64,000 nt of DNA, taken from Streptomyces griseofuscus. Its GTDB lineage: Bacteria; Actinomycetota; Actinomycetes; Streptomycetales; Streptomycetaceae. Location of the stretch: positions 7,067,001-7,131,000 of the forward strand of contig NZ_CP051006.1 of the NCBI RefSeq assembly GCF_014673495.1. Direction: 5' to 3'. Under the pieces are notes generated by a model. It was not told the DNA's origin. It was given only the letters and a program-made list of their open reading frames with translations, and searched no databases. Positions 34,703-43,560 of this stretch are shown piece by piece (the stretch's first letter is position 1; each line of letters starts with the position of its first letter). A program made the position numbers and the translations under genes.

Positions 34703-35944
34703 TCAGGGCCGGACGCCGTCGAAGGTGATCTCCAGGTGCCGGGGGCCGCGCAGTACCGCGTTCTCCCGGTACGGCGGCGGGTCCTGCACCAGGCGCGGAT
34801 TCTCCAGGCGGCGGGCCAGCTCGGTCAGCGCGATCTGTGTCTCCAGGCGGGCCAGCGGCGCCCCGAAGCAGATGTGGATGCCGCTGCCGAAGCCGAGGTG
34901 CTGGATGTCCTCGCGGTCCGGGTCGAACCGCTCCGGGTCCTTGAACCGCTCCGGGTCCCGGTTGCCCGCGGCCAGCACCAGCCAGATCCGGGAGCCCTTG
35001 GGGATGGTCACCCCGCGCACCTCGATGTCGGTGATGCAGGTGCGCTGCGGCACCAGCTGCACCGGCGGCTCGTAGCGCAGCAACTCCTCCACGAGCCGGG
35101 GCGCGAGCTCCGGCTCGTGCCGCAGCCGCTCCAGCACGTCCGGGTGGCGCAGCAGCGTCAGCATGCCGTTGGTGATCAGGTTCACGGTCGTCTCGTGGCC
35201 CGCGATCAGCAGCAGGACCGACGTGCTGAGCACCTCCATCATCGTCATCGCGCCGTCCGGGCCACGGCTGTTCACCAGGTCGGACAGCAGATCGTCACGC
35301 GGCTCCTTGGCGCGCTCCTCGGCCAGCCCCGCCAGGTACATGCCGAGCTGCATCCGGGCCTCGCGCGCGGTCCTGGCGAACTCCTCGTCCGCCCCCTGCC
35401 GCGTCCCCGGGTCCAGGCTCGCCACCAGTGGATCGACCCAGGCGCGAAAGCGCGGCTCGTCCTCCCGCGGCACCCCCAGCAGCCGGCAGATCACGGTCAC
35501 CGGGAACGGGTAGGCGAACTGGTCGACCAGATCGATCCCGCGGGCGTCCCCGAAGCCGTCGATCAGGCCGGTGACGATCTCCCGCAGCTCGCCCCGCATG
35601 CCGTCGATCCGGCGCGGCCGGTGCGGCGGACCGAAGGCGCTGTTGGCCATCCGCCGCAACCGGTCGTGCTCGGGCGGGTCCAGGCGCAGGAACGACGGAG
35701 GCAGGCCGCCCGTCTCCTCCGACTGGAGCAGTACGTCGTCCCCGGCGGCCGCCAGATTGGCCGCGTCGGAGCTGATCCGCGGATCGTGCAGCAGCGCCTC
35801 GATGTCCCAGTAGGAGCTGATGACGTAGGGGCCGCCCTCCTCCTCGTGCAGCACCGGCGTCCCGCGCAGCTCCCGGTACACCGGGTACGGGTCGGCACGG
35901 CTGGCGAAGTCGGTGATCCGGCGCACGATCGAGTCTTGCGTCAT
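34703..35944 (-). CDS. Cytochrome P450
   Basis: 413 residues; ATG at 35944 with GAGGA nine bases upstream. The I-helix oxygen-binding motif is AGHETT (248-253), the ExxR pair is Glu287/Arg290, and the heme ligand is Cys359 in FGSGIHICFGAPLARLE. This is a soluble bacterial CYP (CYP105/107-like length). It is the third gene of an operon with its own ferredoxin and FAD reductase, so the electron chain NAD(P)H to FAD to iron-sulfur cluster to heme is complete. No biosynthetic cluster flanks it, so the substrate is unknown. Confidence 0.95.
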   Translation of the reverse strand: MTQDSIVRRITDFASRADPYPVYRELRGTPVLHEEEGGPYVISSYWDIEALLHDPRISSDAANLAAAGDDVLLQSEETGGLPPSFLRLDPPEHDRLRRMANSAFGPPHRPRRIDGMRGELREIVTGLIDGFGDARGIDLVDQFAYPFPVTVICRLLGVPREDEPRFRAWVDPLVASLDPGTRQGADEEFARTAREARMQLGMYLAGLAEERAKEPRDDLLSDLVNSRGPDGAMTMMEVLSTSVLLLIAGHETTVNLITNGMLTLLRHPDVLERLRHEPELAPRLVEELLRYEPPVQLVPQRTCITDIEVRGVTIPKGSRIWLVLAAGNRDPERFKDPERFDPDREDIQHLGFGSGIHICFGAPLARLETQIALTELARRLENPRLVQDPPPYRENAVLRGPRHLEITFDGVRP

Positions 35945-35983
35945 GGGGAGTCCTCGGGGCGCATCCGGCGGTCTGGGCGCCGG

Positions 35984-37375
35984 TCAGTGGCGGGCGGGGT
36001 GGAAGACGAGCTGGGTGTCGGCCGGTGAGTAGCCGCTGAGGGTCACCATCGGGCCATGGGTCGGCAGGGACGGATCGGGGAAGTCGGCCGGCACCGGGCG
36101 CCGGTTCTCGGGGCGCCGGTCCAGCGTCGGGTACTCCACCGGGAACGGCGCGCCCCGCTCGATCGCCCGCTGGTAGAACTCAAGCCACCGCGTGTTGTCG
36201 AAGCTGACCGCGGCCACCACCCGCCCTTTGTGGCCGTAGACCCCGACGAACCGGCGCTCCGCCGTCGAGCCCTGGGTGATCATCAGCTCCTCGCCCATCG
36301 GGGGCACCCCGACCGACTTGATGTTCACCCCGAACTGCGAGGACCAGAACGCCGGCATCCACAGATGCGGGCGCCGGTCGGTACCGTCGCAGATCATGTT
36401 GTGCGCGGCCGTCTCCGCCTGCGCCACCGCGTTGCCCCAGTGCTCCAGGGACAGGAACTGGTACTCGAACAGCGCGTGCGGGGAGCGCGCCACATCGCCC
36501 GCCACGAACACGTCGTCGGTGACGATGCCCCGGAAGTCGAAGGCCCGGCAGCCCGCGTCGCAGGCGATGCCCCGGGGCCCCGCGCCGAGCCCCGACCCGT
36601 TCAGCCACTCGGTGTTGCGCTGCGAGCCCAGCGAGACCACCACCACATCCGCCTCGACCACGCTCTCGTCGGACAGATGGACCGCCCGCACCCGCCCGGC
36701 CGCGTCGCCCTCCAGCGCGGTCACCGTCACCCGGATGCGCAGATCCACCCCGTGCTCGTGCATCAGCTCCGCGGCGACCGCCCCGACCACCCCGCCGAGC
36801 GCGCCCACCAACGGAGCGCCCGCCCGTTCCGCGACCGTCACCTCGATGCCCTGCTCCCGGCAGGCGGAGGCGACCTCGCAGCCCGCGAACCCGGCGCCGA
36901 TCACGAACACCCGGCGCGGCCCCGCGCGCAGCCGCTGGTGCAGCCCGGCCGCGTCGTCCCGGGTGCGCAGCAGGAAGACGCCGTCCAGCCGGGCCTCCGA
37001 CTCCTTCGGCCAGGGCCGGGCGCGTACCCCGGTGGCGATGAGCAGCCGGTCGTACTCCACCTCGTCCCCGTCGGACAGCCGCACCCGTCCGGCCGTCAGA
37101 TCCAGGCCGGTGGCCGCCGTGCCGAGCCGCCACTTGGCGTCGATGTCCCGGCGCCGGGGCAGCTCGGTGCGGTGCGGGTCGGCCCGGCCGAGCAGCACGG
37201 CCTTGGACAGCGGCGGACGGTCGTACGGTTCGTACGGCTCGTCGCCGATCAGGGTCAGCTCCCCGGCGAAGCCCTCCGCGCGCAGCGTCTCGGCCGCCCG
37301 CAGCCCGGCCAGCGAGGCGCCCACGATCGCGATCCGGCCCGTACGGCGGAGCCGGTCCATGTCCTCAACGGCCAT
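35984..37375 (-). CDS. FAD-dependent ferredoxin reductase
   Basis: 463 residues from the ATG at 37375 (MAVEDMDRLRR), overlapping the ferredoxin gene by 11 bases. FAD-binding GASLAGLRAAETLR and the NAD(P)-binding VFVIGAGFAGCEVASACREQG are both present, as is the second FAD motif VFVAGDVARSP. This is the rhodocoxin/putidaredoxin-reductase family. The C-terminal reductase domain (about 330-400) is complete and is followed by a tail of roughly 50 residues rich in Pro. It should reduce the adjacent ferredoxin. Confidence 0.93.
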   Translation of the reverse strand: MAVEDMDRLRRTGRIAIVGASLAGLRAAETLRAEGFAGELTLIGDEPYEPYDRPPLSKAVLLGRADPHRTELPRRRDIDAKWRLGTAATGLDLTAGRVRLSDGDEVEYDRLLIATGVRARPWPKESEARLDGVFLLRTRDDAAGLHQRLRAGPRRVFVIGAGFAGCEVASACREQGIEVTVAERAGAPLVGALGGVVGAVAAELMHEHGVDLRIRVTVTALEGDAAGRVRAVHLSDESVVEADVVVVSLGSQRNTEWLNGSGLGAGPRGIACDAGCRAFDFRGIVTDDVFVAGDVARSPHALFEYQFLSLEHWGNAVAQAETAAHNMICDGTDRRPHLWMPAFWSSQFGVNIKSVGVPPMGEELMITQGSTAERRFVGVYGHKGRVVAAVSFDNTRWLEFYQRAIERGAPFPVEYPTLDRRPENRRPVPADFPDPSLPTHGPMVTLSGYSPADTQLVFHPARH

Positions 37376-37601
37376 CGGGGGCCTCCGGGCCCCGGGAAGC
37401 TCCGTGGCCGTCGACGCCGTCGGCCGTGATCGCCTGCACCGGGCAGGCGGCCACGGCCCGCGCCAGCCGCTCGCGCTGCTCATGGTCGGGCTGCGGGTCG
37501 TAGACCAGCGACTCCTCGCCGTGCATGGCGAAGACGTCCGGCGCGAGGAACGCGCACTGCGCGTACCCCTGACACTTGTTGAGATCGACGACGAGCCTCA
37601 T
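37365..37601 (-). CDS. [3Fe-4S]-type ferredoxin
   Basis: 78 residues; first gene of the P450 operon. Cysteines at NKCQGYAQCAFLAP and later AACPVQAI give the C-x5-C...C-P pattern of the small 3Fe-4S ferredoxins paired with Streptomyces P450s; the usual second cysteine of a 4Fe-4S site is replaced by Tyr/Ala. It carries one electron at a time from the reductase to the heme. The C-terminal Gly/Asp-rich tail overlaps the reductase start. Confidence 0.93.
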   Translation of the reverse strand: MRLVVDLNKCQGYAQCAFLAPDVFAMHGEESLVYDPQPDHEQRERLARAVAACPVQAITADGVDGHGASRGPEAPDGR

Positions 37602-37802
37602 CGACGCCCTTCCGGTGGCCAGGGTCCGGAGCGCGCGGCACGCGGCTGGCGCGTGCGGCGGCCCGGACGGCGGTCGTCCCCCGTCCGCCAGCATGGAAGC
37701 GAAGCCGGGGGACCCGCGCGCCGGACACGCCGATCGAGTGAGCGGAGCGCTCGCAGTCCCGAGTATTCGGAGTCAGGAGTGCTCGGGGCCCCGGAGCGGT
37801 GC

Positions 37803-39491
37803 TCAGAGGCTGGACAGCTCGTCCACCAGGTCGTCCAGGCCCAGCGAGCCCTGGGAGAGGGCCGCCATGTGCCAGGACTTCAGGTCGAACGACGCGCCGT
37901 GCCGCTGCTGGGCCCGCTCCCGGCCCAGCAGCCAGGCCCGCTCGCCGAGCTTGTAGCCGATCGCCTGGCCCGGGATGGTCAGGTAGCGGGTCAGCTCGCT
38001 CTCCACGAAGTCCGCGGGACGGCTGCTGTGCGCGCCGAAGAACTCCTGCGCCAGCTCCGGCGTCCAGCGCTCGCCCGGGTGGAACGGCGAGTCCGCCGGG
38101 ATCTCCAGCTCCAGGTGCATGCCGATGTCCACGATCACCCGGGCCGCCCGCATCATCTGCGCGTCCAGGTAGCCGAGCCGCTCCTCCGCGTCGCCGAGGT
38201 AGCCCAGCTCGTCCATCAGCCGCTCCGCGTACAGCGCCCAGCCCTCGGCGTTGGCGCTGACGATGCCCACCGTCGCCTGGTACCGGGAGAGGTCCTCTGC
38301 CACGTGCGCCCACTGGGCGAGCTGGAGGTGGTGGCCGGGCACGCCCTCGTGGTACCAGGTCGACACCAGGTCGTAGACCGGGAAGCGGTCCTGGCCCATG
38401 GTGGGCAGCCAGGTGCGCCCGGGCCGGGAGAAGTCCTCCGAGGGGCCCGTGTAGTACGGGGCCGCAGCGCCACCGGGCGGGGCGAGGCGCGACTCCACCC
38501 GCCGTACCCGCTCGGCGAGTTCGAAGTGGGTGCCGTCCAGGTCGGCGATCGCCCGGTCCATCAGGCCCTGGAGCCAGTCGCGGACCTCGTCCACGCCGAT
38601 GTGCCGGCCGTGTTCGTCCAGGTGCGCCAGCGCCACCCAGGGGGTCTCGGCGCCCGGCAGGACCTTCTCCGCCTCGCGCTTCATCTCGCCGAGGATGCGG
38701 TGGAACTCGGACCAGCCGTACGCGTACGCCTCGTCCAGATCCAGGTCGGTGCCGTTGAAGTAGCGCGACCAGCGCGCGTACCGCTCCCGGCCCACGACAT
38801 TCGGGGCACCCTCGACGGCCGGCGCGTACACCTCTCGCAGCCAGTCGCGCAGCCCGGTCAGGGCGGCGGTGGCGGTACGGGCCGCCTCGTCCAGCTCGGC
38901 GCGCAGCGCGTCCGGGCCCGCGGCGGCGAACTCCTCGTACCAGCCGAGGCCCTTGCCGTCCGTGTCGATCCACTCACCGAGCTGCTCGATGAAGGTCTCG
39001 GTCGGCCGCGGCGCCGCGAACAGCTTGCGGTCCAGGCCGAGTTGGAGGGACTCGCGGTAGCCGGCGATCGCGCCGGGCACCGCGCGCAGCCGCTCGGCGA
39101 TCGCCGCCCAGTCCTCCTCGGTCTCCGCCGGCATCACGGTGAAGATGTCGCGCACCGAGTGGCCGGGCGTGTGCATGTTGCCGACGGCACGCAGATGCTC
39201 CTGGGCCTCGTGCACGGCGAGTTCGGCGGTCAGCCGCTCCCGCAGCAGCCGGCCGCAGCGCCGCTCCACGTCGCTGTCGGCGCCGGGCCCGCGCTCCGCC
39301 TCGTCCAGCTTGGCTAGGGTGGTCCGGGCCAGCTCCGCGAGCGCCTCCTGGCCCGCGGGCGAGTAGTCGGGCAGCGTGCGCGAACTCTCCGGCACACCGA
39401 GGTAGGTGCCGGTCACCGGGTCGAGGGCGATCAGCTCGTCGACGTACGCGTCGGCGACCTGGCGGGGCAGCGGGGTGTTGATCTCAGACAT
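37803..39491 (-). CDS. DUF885-family protein (metallopeptidase-like)
   Basis: 562 residues from the ATG at 39491, which has GAGG nine bases ahead (a second ATG lies three codons upstream). DUF885 proteins are cytoplasmic, helical and of thermolysin-like fold. The zinc motif appears as YHEGVPGHHLQ (about 380-390), a HExxxGH variant, and a downstream NAEGWALYAERL (Glu) completes the likely metal site. The substrates are unknown. The last 200 bases before the ferredoxin gene hold no gene that I can support. Confidence 0.9.
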   Translation of the reverse strand: MSEINTPLPRQVADAYVDELIALDPVTGTYLGVPESSRTLPDYSPAGQEALAELARTTLAKLDEAERGPGADSDVERRCGRLLRERLTAELAVHEAQEHLRAVGNMHTPGHSVRDIFTVMPAETEEDWAAIAERLRAVPGAIAGYRESLQLGLDRKLFAAPRPTETFIEQLGEWIDTDGKGLGWYEEFAAAGPDALRAELDEAARTATAALTGLRDWLREVYAPAVEGAPNVVGRERYARWSRYFNGTDLDLDEAYAYGWSEFHRILGEMKREAEKVLPGAETPWVALAHLDEHGRHIGVDEVRDWLQGLMDRAIADLDGTHFELAERVRRVESRLAPPGGAAAPYYTGPSEDFSRPGRTWLPTMGQDRFPVYDLVSTWYHEGVPGHHLQLAQWAHVAEDLSRYQATVGIVSANAEGWALYAERLMDELGYLGDAEERLGYLDAQMMRAARVIVDIGMHLELEIPADSPFHPGERWTPELAQEFFGAHSSRPADFVESELTRYLTIPGQAIGYKLGERAWLLGRERAQQRHGASFDLKSWHMAALSQGSLGLDDLVDELSSL

Positions 39492-39544
39492 GCCGCCCAT
39501 CCTCGTACGGGAGGGATCTCCGCGTCACCCGGGCCGGCGGGGAT

Positions 39545-40030
39545 TCAGCTGTCGGCGTGGCCGGGCGGCAGCAGCGGCCCGCACTCCCACTGCTGGAATA
39601 TCAACCGCGTCTCCACTCGGGCGACTTCGCGGTGCGCCGTGAATTCGTCCAGGACCAGCCGCTGGAGATCTGCCATGTCGGCGACGGCCACATGCACCAG
39701 ATAGTCGTCCGGGCCGGTCAGATGGAAGACCGAGCGGGCCTCCGGCAGCGCGCGCACCCGCTCCACGAACGGCCCCACCAGCTCCCTGCGGTGCGGTCTG
39801 ACCTGCACCGAGAGCAGCGCCTGCAAGCCGCGGCCGAGCTTGGCCGGATCCAGTTGCAGCCGGTTCCCGAGGATCACACCGCAGCGGCGCAGCCGGGTCA
39901 CCCGGTCGAGACAGGTGGACGGCGCCACCCCGACCTGGGCGGCGAGATCGCGGTAGGTGATCCGGGCGTCGTTCTGTAGCAGCCGCAGCAGCTGAAGATC
40001 CACCGGATCCAGTACGACAGAATCGGACAT
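39545..40030 (-). CDS. Lrp/AsnC-family regulator
   Basis: 161 residues. N-terminal helix-turn-helix (DPVDLQLLRLLQNDARITYRDLAAQVGVAPSTCLDRV split over two helices) and a C-terminal RAM/ACT-like domain (ALLSVQVRPHRREL, VFHLTGPDDYLVHVAV). It is divergent from a Cys/Met-metabolism enzyme with only about 30 bases between the starts, so it probably senses an amino acid and controls that enzyme. Confidence 0.92.
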   Translation of the reverse strand: MSDSVVLDPVDLQLLRLLQNDARITYRDLAAQVGVAPSTCLDRVTRLRRCGVILGNRLQLDPAKLGRGLQALLSVQVRPHRRELVGPFVERVRALPEARSVFHLTGPDDYLVHVAVADMADLQRLVLDEFTAHREVARVETRLIFQQWECGPLLPPGHADS

Positions 40031-40060
40031 CGGCCGAACATAGCACGGGATTCAACCACC

Positions 40061-41290
40061 ATGACCCGTTCGATGTTCACCCTTCCCGTCATGGACACAG
40101 CGACCACGGGTGCCTACGACGACGTACGCCCCGCACCGAGAGCCCTCGCCACCGAGGCCGTGCACGCCGGCCGCGACGATCTCGCCCGCCAGGGGCTGCA
40201 CGCCCCGCCGATCGACCTGTCCACGACCTACCCCTCCTACGACAGCCGGGGCGAGGCCGCGCGCATCGACGCCTTCGCCACCGATGGCGCCGACCCGGTC
40301 GGGCCCCCGGTCTACGGCCGGCTCGGCAACCCGACCGTCGCCCGTTTCGAGACCGCCCTGGCCCGCCTGGAGGGCACCGAGTCCGCCGTCGCGTTCGCCA
40401 GCGGCATGGCCGCCCTCAGCGCGGTCCTGCTCGCGCGGTCGGCGACGGGCCTGCGCCATGTCGTCGCGGTACGGCCGCTCTACGGCTGTAGCGACCACCT
40501 GCTGACCGCCGGGCTGCTCGGCACCGAGGTGACCTGGACCGACCCGGCCGGCGTCACCGACGCGCTGCGCCCGGACACCGGCCTGGTGATGGTCGAGTCC
40601 CCGGCCAACCCGACCCTCGCCGAGCTGAATCTGCGGGCCATCGCGCACGCCTGCGGTTCGGTGCCGCTGCTGGTCGACAACACCTTCGCCACACCGGTGC
40701 TCCAGCGCCCGGCCGAGCAGGGCGCGCGCCTGGTGCTGCACAGCGCGACCAAGTACCTCGGCGGGCACGGGGACGTGCTGGCCGGGGTGGTGGCCTGCGA
40801 CGAGGAACTGGCTGGCCGGCTGCGCCAGATCCGCTTCGCGACCGGCGGTGTCCTGCACCCGCTGGCCGGCTACCTCCTGCTGCGCGGTCTGTCCACGCTG
40901 CCGGTCCGGGTCCGGGCGGCCTCCGCGAGCGCCGCCGAACTGGCCCGCCGGCTCGCCTCGGACCCGCGGGTGTCCACGGTCCACTACCCGCGCATCGGCG
41001 GCGCGATGATCGCCTTCGAGGTGCGGGGCGATCCGCATGAGCTGATCTCCCGGGTGCGGCTGGTCACCCCCGCGGTGAGCCTCGGCAGCGTGGACACCCT
41101 GATCCAGCACCCCGCGTCCATCAGCCACCGCATCGTGGACGCCGACGACCGCCGGGGCGCGGGGGTCAGCGACAGACTGCTGCGGCTCTCGGTCGGGCTG
41201 GAGGACGTGGACGACCTCTGGGCCGACCTGGACCAGGCGCTCGGCGAGCGGGCCCGGGTGCCGGTCGGAGCGGCGGAGGCGACGGGCTGA
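40061..41290 (+). CDS. Cys/Met-metabolism PLP-dependent enzyme (transsulfuration family)
   Basis: 409 residues from the ATG at 40061; in-frame ATGs at 40073 and 40091 are alternatives, as no strong ribosome binding site picks one. The fold-type I PLP signatures of cystathionine gamma-synthase/methionine gamma-lyase are present: PVYGRLGNPTVARFETALARLEG, SGMAALSAVL, VESPANPTL, DNTFATP and the Schiff-base lysine in LHSATKYLGGHGD. It should act on sulfur amino acids. The divergent Lrp regulator supports amino-acid control. The exact reaction among gamma-synthase, beta-lyase and gamma-lyase is open. Confidence 0.9.
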   Translation: MTRSMFTLPVMDTATTGAYDDVRPAPRALATEAVHAGRDDLARQGLHAPPIDLSTTYPSYDSRGEAARIDAFATDGADPVGPPVYGRLGNPTVARFETALARLEGTESAVAFASGMAALSAVLLARSATGLRHVVAVRPLYGCSDHLLTAGLLGTEVTWTDPAGVTDALRPDTGLVMVESPANPTLAELNLRAIAHACGSVPLLVDNTFATPVLQRPAEQGARLVLHSATKYLGGHGDVLAGVVACDEELAGRLRQIRFATGGVLHPLAGYLLLRGLSTLPVRVRAASASAAELARRLASDPRVSTVHYPRIGGAMIAFEVRGDPHELISRVRLVTPAVSLGSVDTLIQHPASISHRIVDADDRRGAGVSDRLLRLSVGLEDVDDLWADLDQALGERARVPVGAAEATG

Positions 41291-41309
41291 CGCCCCGTTG
41301 ACCGGTCAC

Positions 41310-41340
41310 GCCTCTCCCGGCACAGGGGACCGGGAGAGGC
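41310..41340 (+). terminator. Hairpin terminator after the PLP enzyme
   Basis: GCCTCTCCCGG and CCGGGAGAGGC form a perfect 11-base stem around a 9-base loop, 20 bases after the stop codon and right before the tandem repeat. Confidence 0.85.
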
Positions 41341-41877
41341 ACCGCACCGGGCTCCGGCGGATCCGACCGGGCCTCGGCGGGTCCGAGTGGGCTCCGGCGG
41401 GTCCGAGTGGGCTTCGGCGGATGCGAGCGGGCCCTGGCGGGTCCGAGTGGGCTTCGGCGGATGCGAGCGGGCTCCGGCGTACCCGAGTGGGCTTCGGCGG
41501 GTCCGAGCGGGCCTCGGCGGACCCGAGCGGGCTCCAGCGGATGCGAGCGGGCCCTGGTGGATCCGAGTGGGCTTCGGCGGATGCGAGCGGGCTCCGGTGG
41601 ATCCGAGCGGGCCCTGGTGGACCCCACCGGGCTCTGGCGGATCCGACCGGGCCTCGACGGACCCCACCGGGCCTCGGCGGACCCGAGCGGACTCCGGCGG
41701 ATCCCATCGGGCTCCGGCGTACCCGAGTGGGCTTCGGCGGGTCCGAGTGGGCCCTGGCGGACCCACCGGGCTCCGGCGGATCCGAGCGGGCCTCGGCGGA
41801 CCTCACCGGGCCTCGACGGATCCGAGTAGGCTCCGGCGGATCTGAGTGGACTCGGTGGACCCGAGCGGGCCCCGGCG
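41341..41877. repeat. 20-bp tandem repeat, about 27 units
   Basis: The repeat unit has the consensus RYCCGAGYGGGCYYCGGCGG. It runs for about 537 bases with 24 units of 20 bases and three of 19. All frames are open on much of both strands because the period is not a multiple of three and contains no stop codons, but none shows a ribosome binding site or normal codon use. The region fills the gap between the terminator of the PLP enzyme and the convergent GNAT-ACT gene. Confidence 0.95.
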
Positions 41878-41900
41878 TCGCCCTGCCCCGCCCGCCGGTG

Positions 41901-43307
41901 TCAGTCCCGGTGGGCGGTGTTGTACGTCGGGCGTGGTGAGGGCTCCGCGGTCAGGCGTGCCGTGATCACCAGCGTGCCCTCCTCCACCTGGTAGTCCAGC
42001 GGCAGCCCGAGGCCCCGCATCGCCGCGACCATCCCCGTGTTGGACGCCTGCGTCACCGCGTACACGCTGTCGCAGTGGGCCTCCCGGGCCATCCCCACCA
42101 GCCGCCGCAGCAGTTCCGCGCCGACGCCCCGCCGCTGCCAGTCGTCCTCGATCAGCAGCGCGATCTCCGTCTCGTCGCCGTCCCACAGCAGATGCCCGAG
42201 ACCGACGATCCGCCCGGTGGACGTCTGCGCGGCGAGCGTCCGCCCGAAGCGGGGGCTGAGGAGATGCTGGAGGTAGCGGTCGGCGTCGCCGACGGGGCCG
42301 TGGTAGCGCAGCGTCAACGTGCGGGCCGAGCAGCGCTCGTGCATCGCCTTCGCCGCCGCCAGCTCACCGGTGTCGATCCGGCGTACGGCGATGTCGTCGC
42401 CCTCGGGCAGGGTCAGCAGGTCCTGCCCGTCCGGGAGCCGCGGTCCCAGCCGGGCGTCCAGCTCGACCAGCGCCCGCGCCCGCGCGAACTCGGTTGGTGT
42501 GAACGGCAGATACGGCCGCTCCACGCTGAGCACGCCGCCCTCCGGCGCCCGCAGCCGCATGACCGTGTCCTCCAACACCCCTTCCGCCGGTACCGATTCC
42601 TGGTCGCGGCCCCGGCCGGGCAGCGAGCGGATGGTGCACCGGCCGAGCAACTGCCGCAGTGCCAGAGGCAGTTCCGCCGCGTCCAGCGCCGTACGGGTGG
42701 CCAGGCCCAGCACCCGGGTCGGGGCGTCGACCAGATCGTGGGCGTCGGCCCGCTCGATGTACGTGGACGTGCCCCCGGCCGCCGCGATCGCCCGCGTCAG
42801 CTCCGCCGCGCTCAGCGTCCCGGGCGCCCGCAGCAGGAACTCGTCCACGGTGCCGTCGGCCAGCGGATGCGTCTGGAGGCTCAGGATGTCCACCCGGTGC
42901 TCGGCCAGCGCCGTGCACAGCGCGGCCAGCGAACCGGGCTCGTCCCGCACTGTCGTGCGCATCCGCCACAGCGTGCTGGTACCGGTCACCCCGTGGGCGC
43001 CGTCGCCCGGCCCGGCCGACCGCGCGAGGGCGGCCTGCCGGGCGCCGGTATCAGCGGCCGGGGGCGGGGGCGGTGCATGGCCGTGGCGCCGTGCCCACCA
43101 GGTGTGGAAGCCGGCCGTCGCGGCCAGCGCGAGCGCCGAGATCATCAGCAGGGCCGGGCCGTCGGGGCCGTGCCCGATCAGGTTCGCCACCCCGTCGGCC
43201 ACGGCGACGGCGGTGAAGAGTGCGGCCAGTTCCACGAGGTCCCGCCGCCAGTGGTGCACGGGCCGGCCGTGCCGGGCGCGGGTCACATCAGACATATCCG
43301 GAGTCAT
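41901..43307 (-). CDS. Membrane-anchored ACT-GNAT fusion protein
   Basis: 468 residues from the ATG at 43307 (an ATG four codons later also fits). Two hydrophobic segments near residues 25-65 anchor the N-terminus. An ACT-like domain follows (TLWRMRTTVRDEPGSLAALCTALAEHRVDILSL, in the style of amino-acid-binding ACT), a middle part of unknown type, and a C-terminal GNAT acetyltransferase (about 320-450; IALLIEDDWQRRGVGAELLRRL is the acetyl-CoA-binding motif A). This could be an acetyltransferase controlled by an amino acid, but the acceptor is unknown. Confidence 0.85.
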   Translation of the reverse strand: MTPDMSDVTRARHGRPVHHWRRDLVELAALFTAVAVADGVANLIGHGPDGPALLMISALALAATAGFHTWWARRHGHAPPPPPAADTGARQAALARSAGPGDGAHGVTGTSTLWRMRTTVRDEPGSLAALCTALAEHRVDILSLQTHPLADGTVDEFLLRAPGTLSAAELTRAIAAAGGTSTYIERADAHDLVDAPTRVLGLATRTALDAAELPLALRQLLGRCTIRSLPGRGRDQESVPAEGVLEDTVMRLRAPEGGVLSVERPYLPFTPTEFARARALVELDARLGPRLPDGQDLLTLPEGDDIAVRRIDTGELAAAKAMHERCSARTLTLRYHGPVGDADRYLQHLLSPRFGRTLAAQTSTGRIVGLGHLLWDGDETEIALLIEDDWQRRGVGAELLRRLVGMAREAHCDSVYAVTQASNTGMVAAMRGLGLPLDYQVEEGTLVITARLTAEPSPRPTYNTAHRD

Positions 43308-43487
43308 ACAACCACTGTGAAGGAAGCGTGTTGCCTGATCACGAACTGTTTGTGACCGACAGGTAAAGCATGCTCCGCCCTATTTGTGACAACTCTTACG
43401 ATCGCTCGTGTCCGGCTCCTGGTCGAAGCGGCCCGGAGCCGCGCCCGACGCGGGGAAAGCCCGCCCACTGATGCCGAGTTGAGCGCG

Positions 43488-43518
43488 TCGCGCGCCGGGG
43501 GATGACGCCGGCGCGCGA
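43488..43518. terminator. Hairpin downstream of the phoD-like gene
   Basis: TCGCGCGCCGG and CCGGCGCGCGA form a perfect 11-base stem, 43 bases beyond the phosphatase stop codon on its 3' side. The rest of 43308-43560 carries the GNAT gene promoter region and nothing else that I can support. Confidence 0.75.
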
Positions 43519-43560
43519 CCTGGCTCGACAGCGTACGGGAAGCAGCCGGGGAACCGACGA

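Noticed and set aside
41341..41877. Possible CRISPR array
   Set aside because: Units are directly adjacent with no spacers, and there are no cas genes.
41298..41939. Long open frames on both strands across the 20-bp repeat
   Set aside because: They exist because the repeat has no stop codons and a period not divisible by three. They lack ribosome binding sites and normal codon use, so no gene is called.
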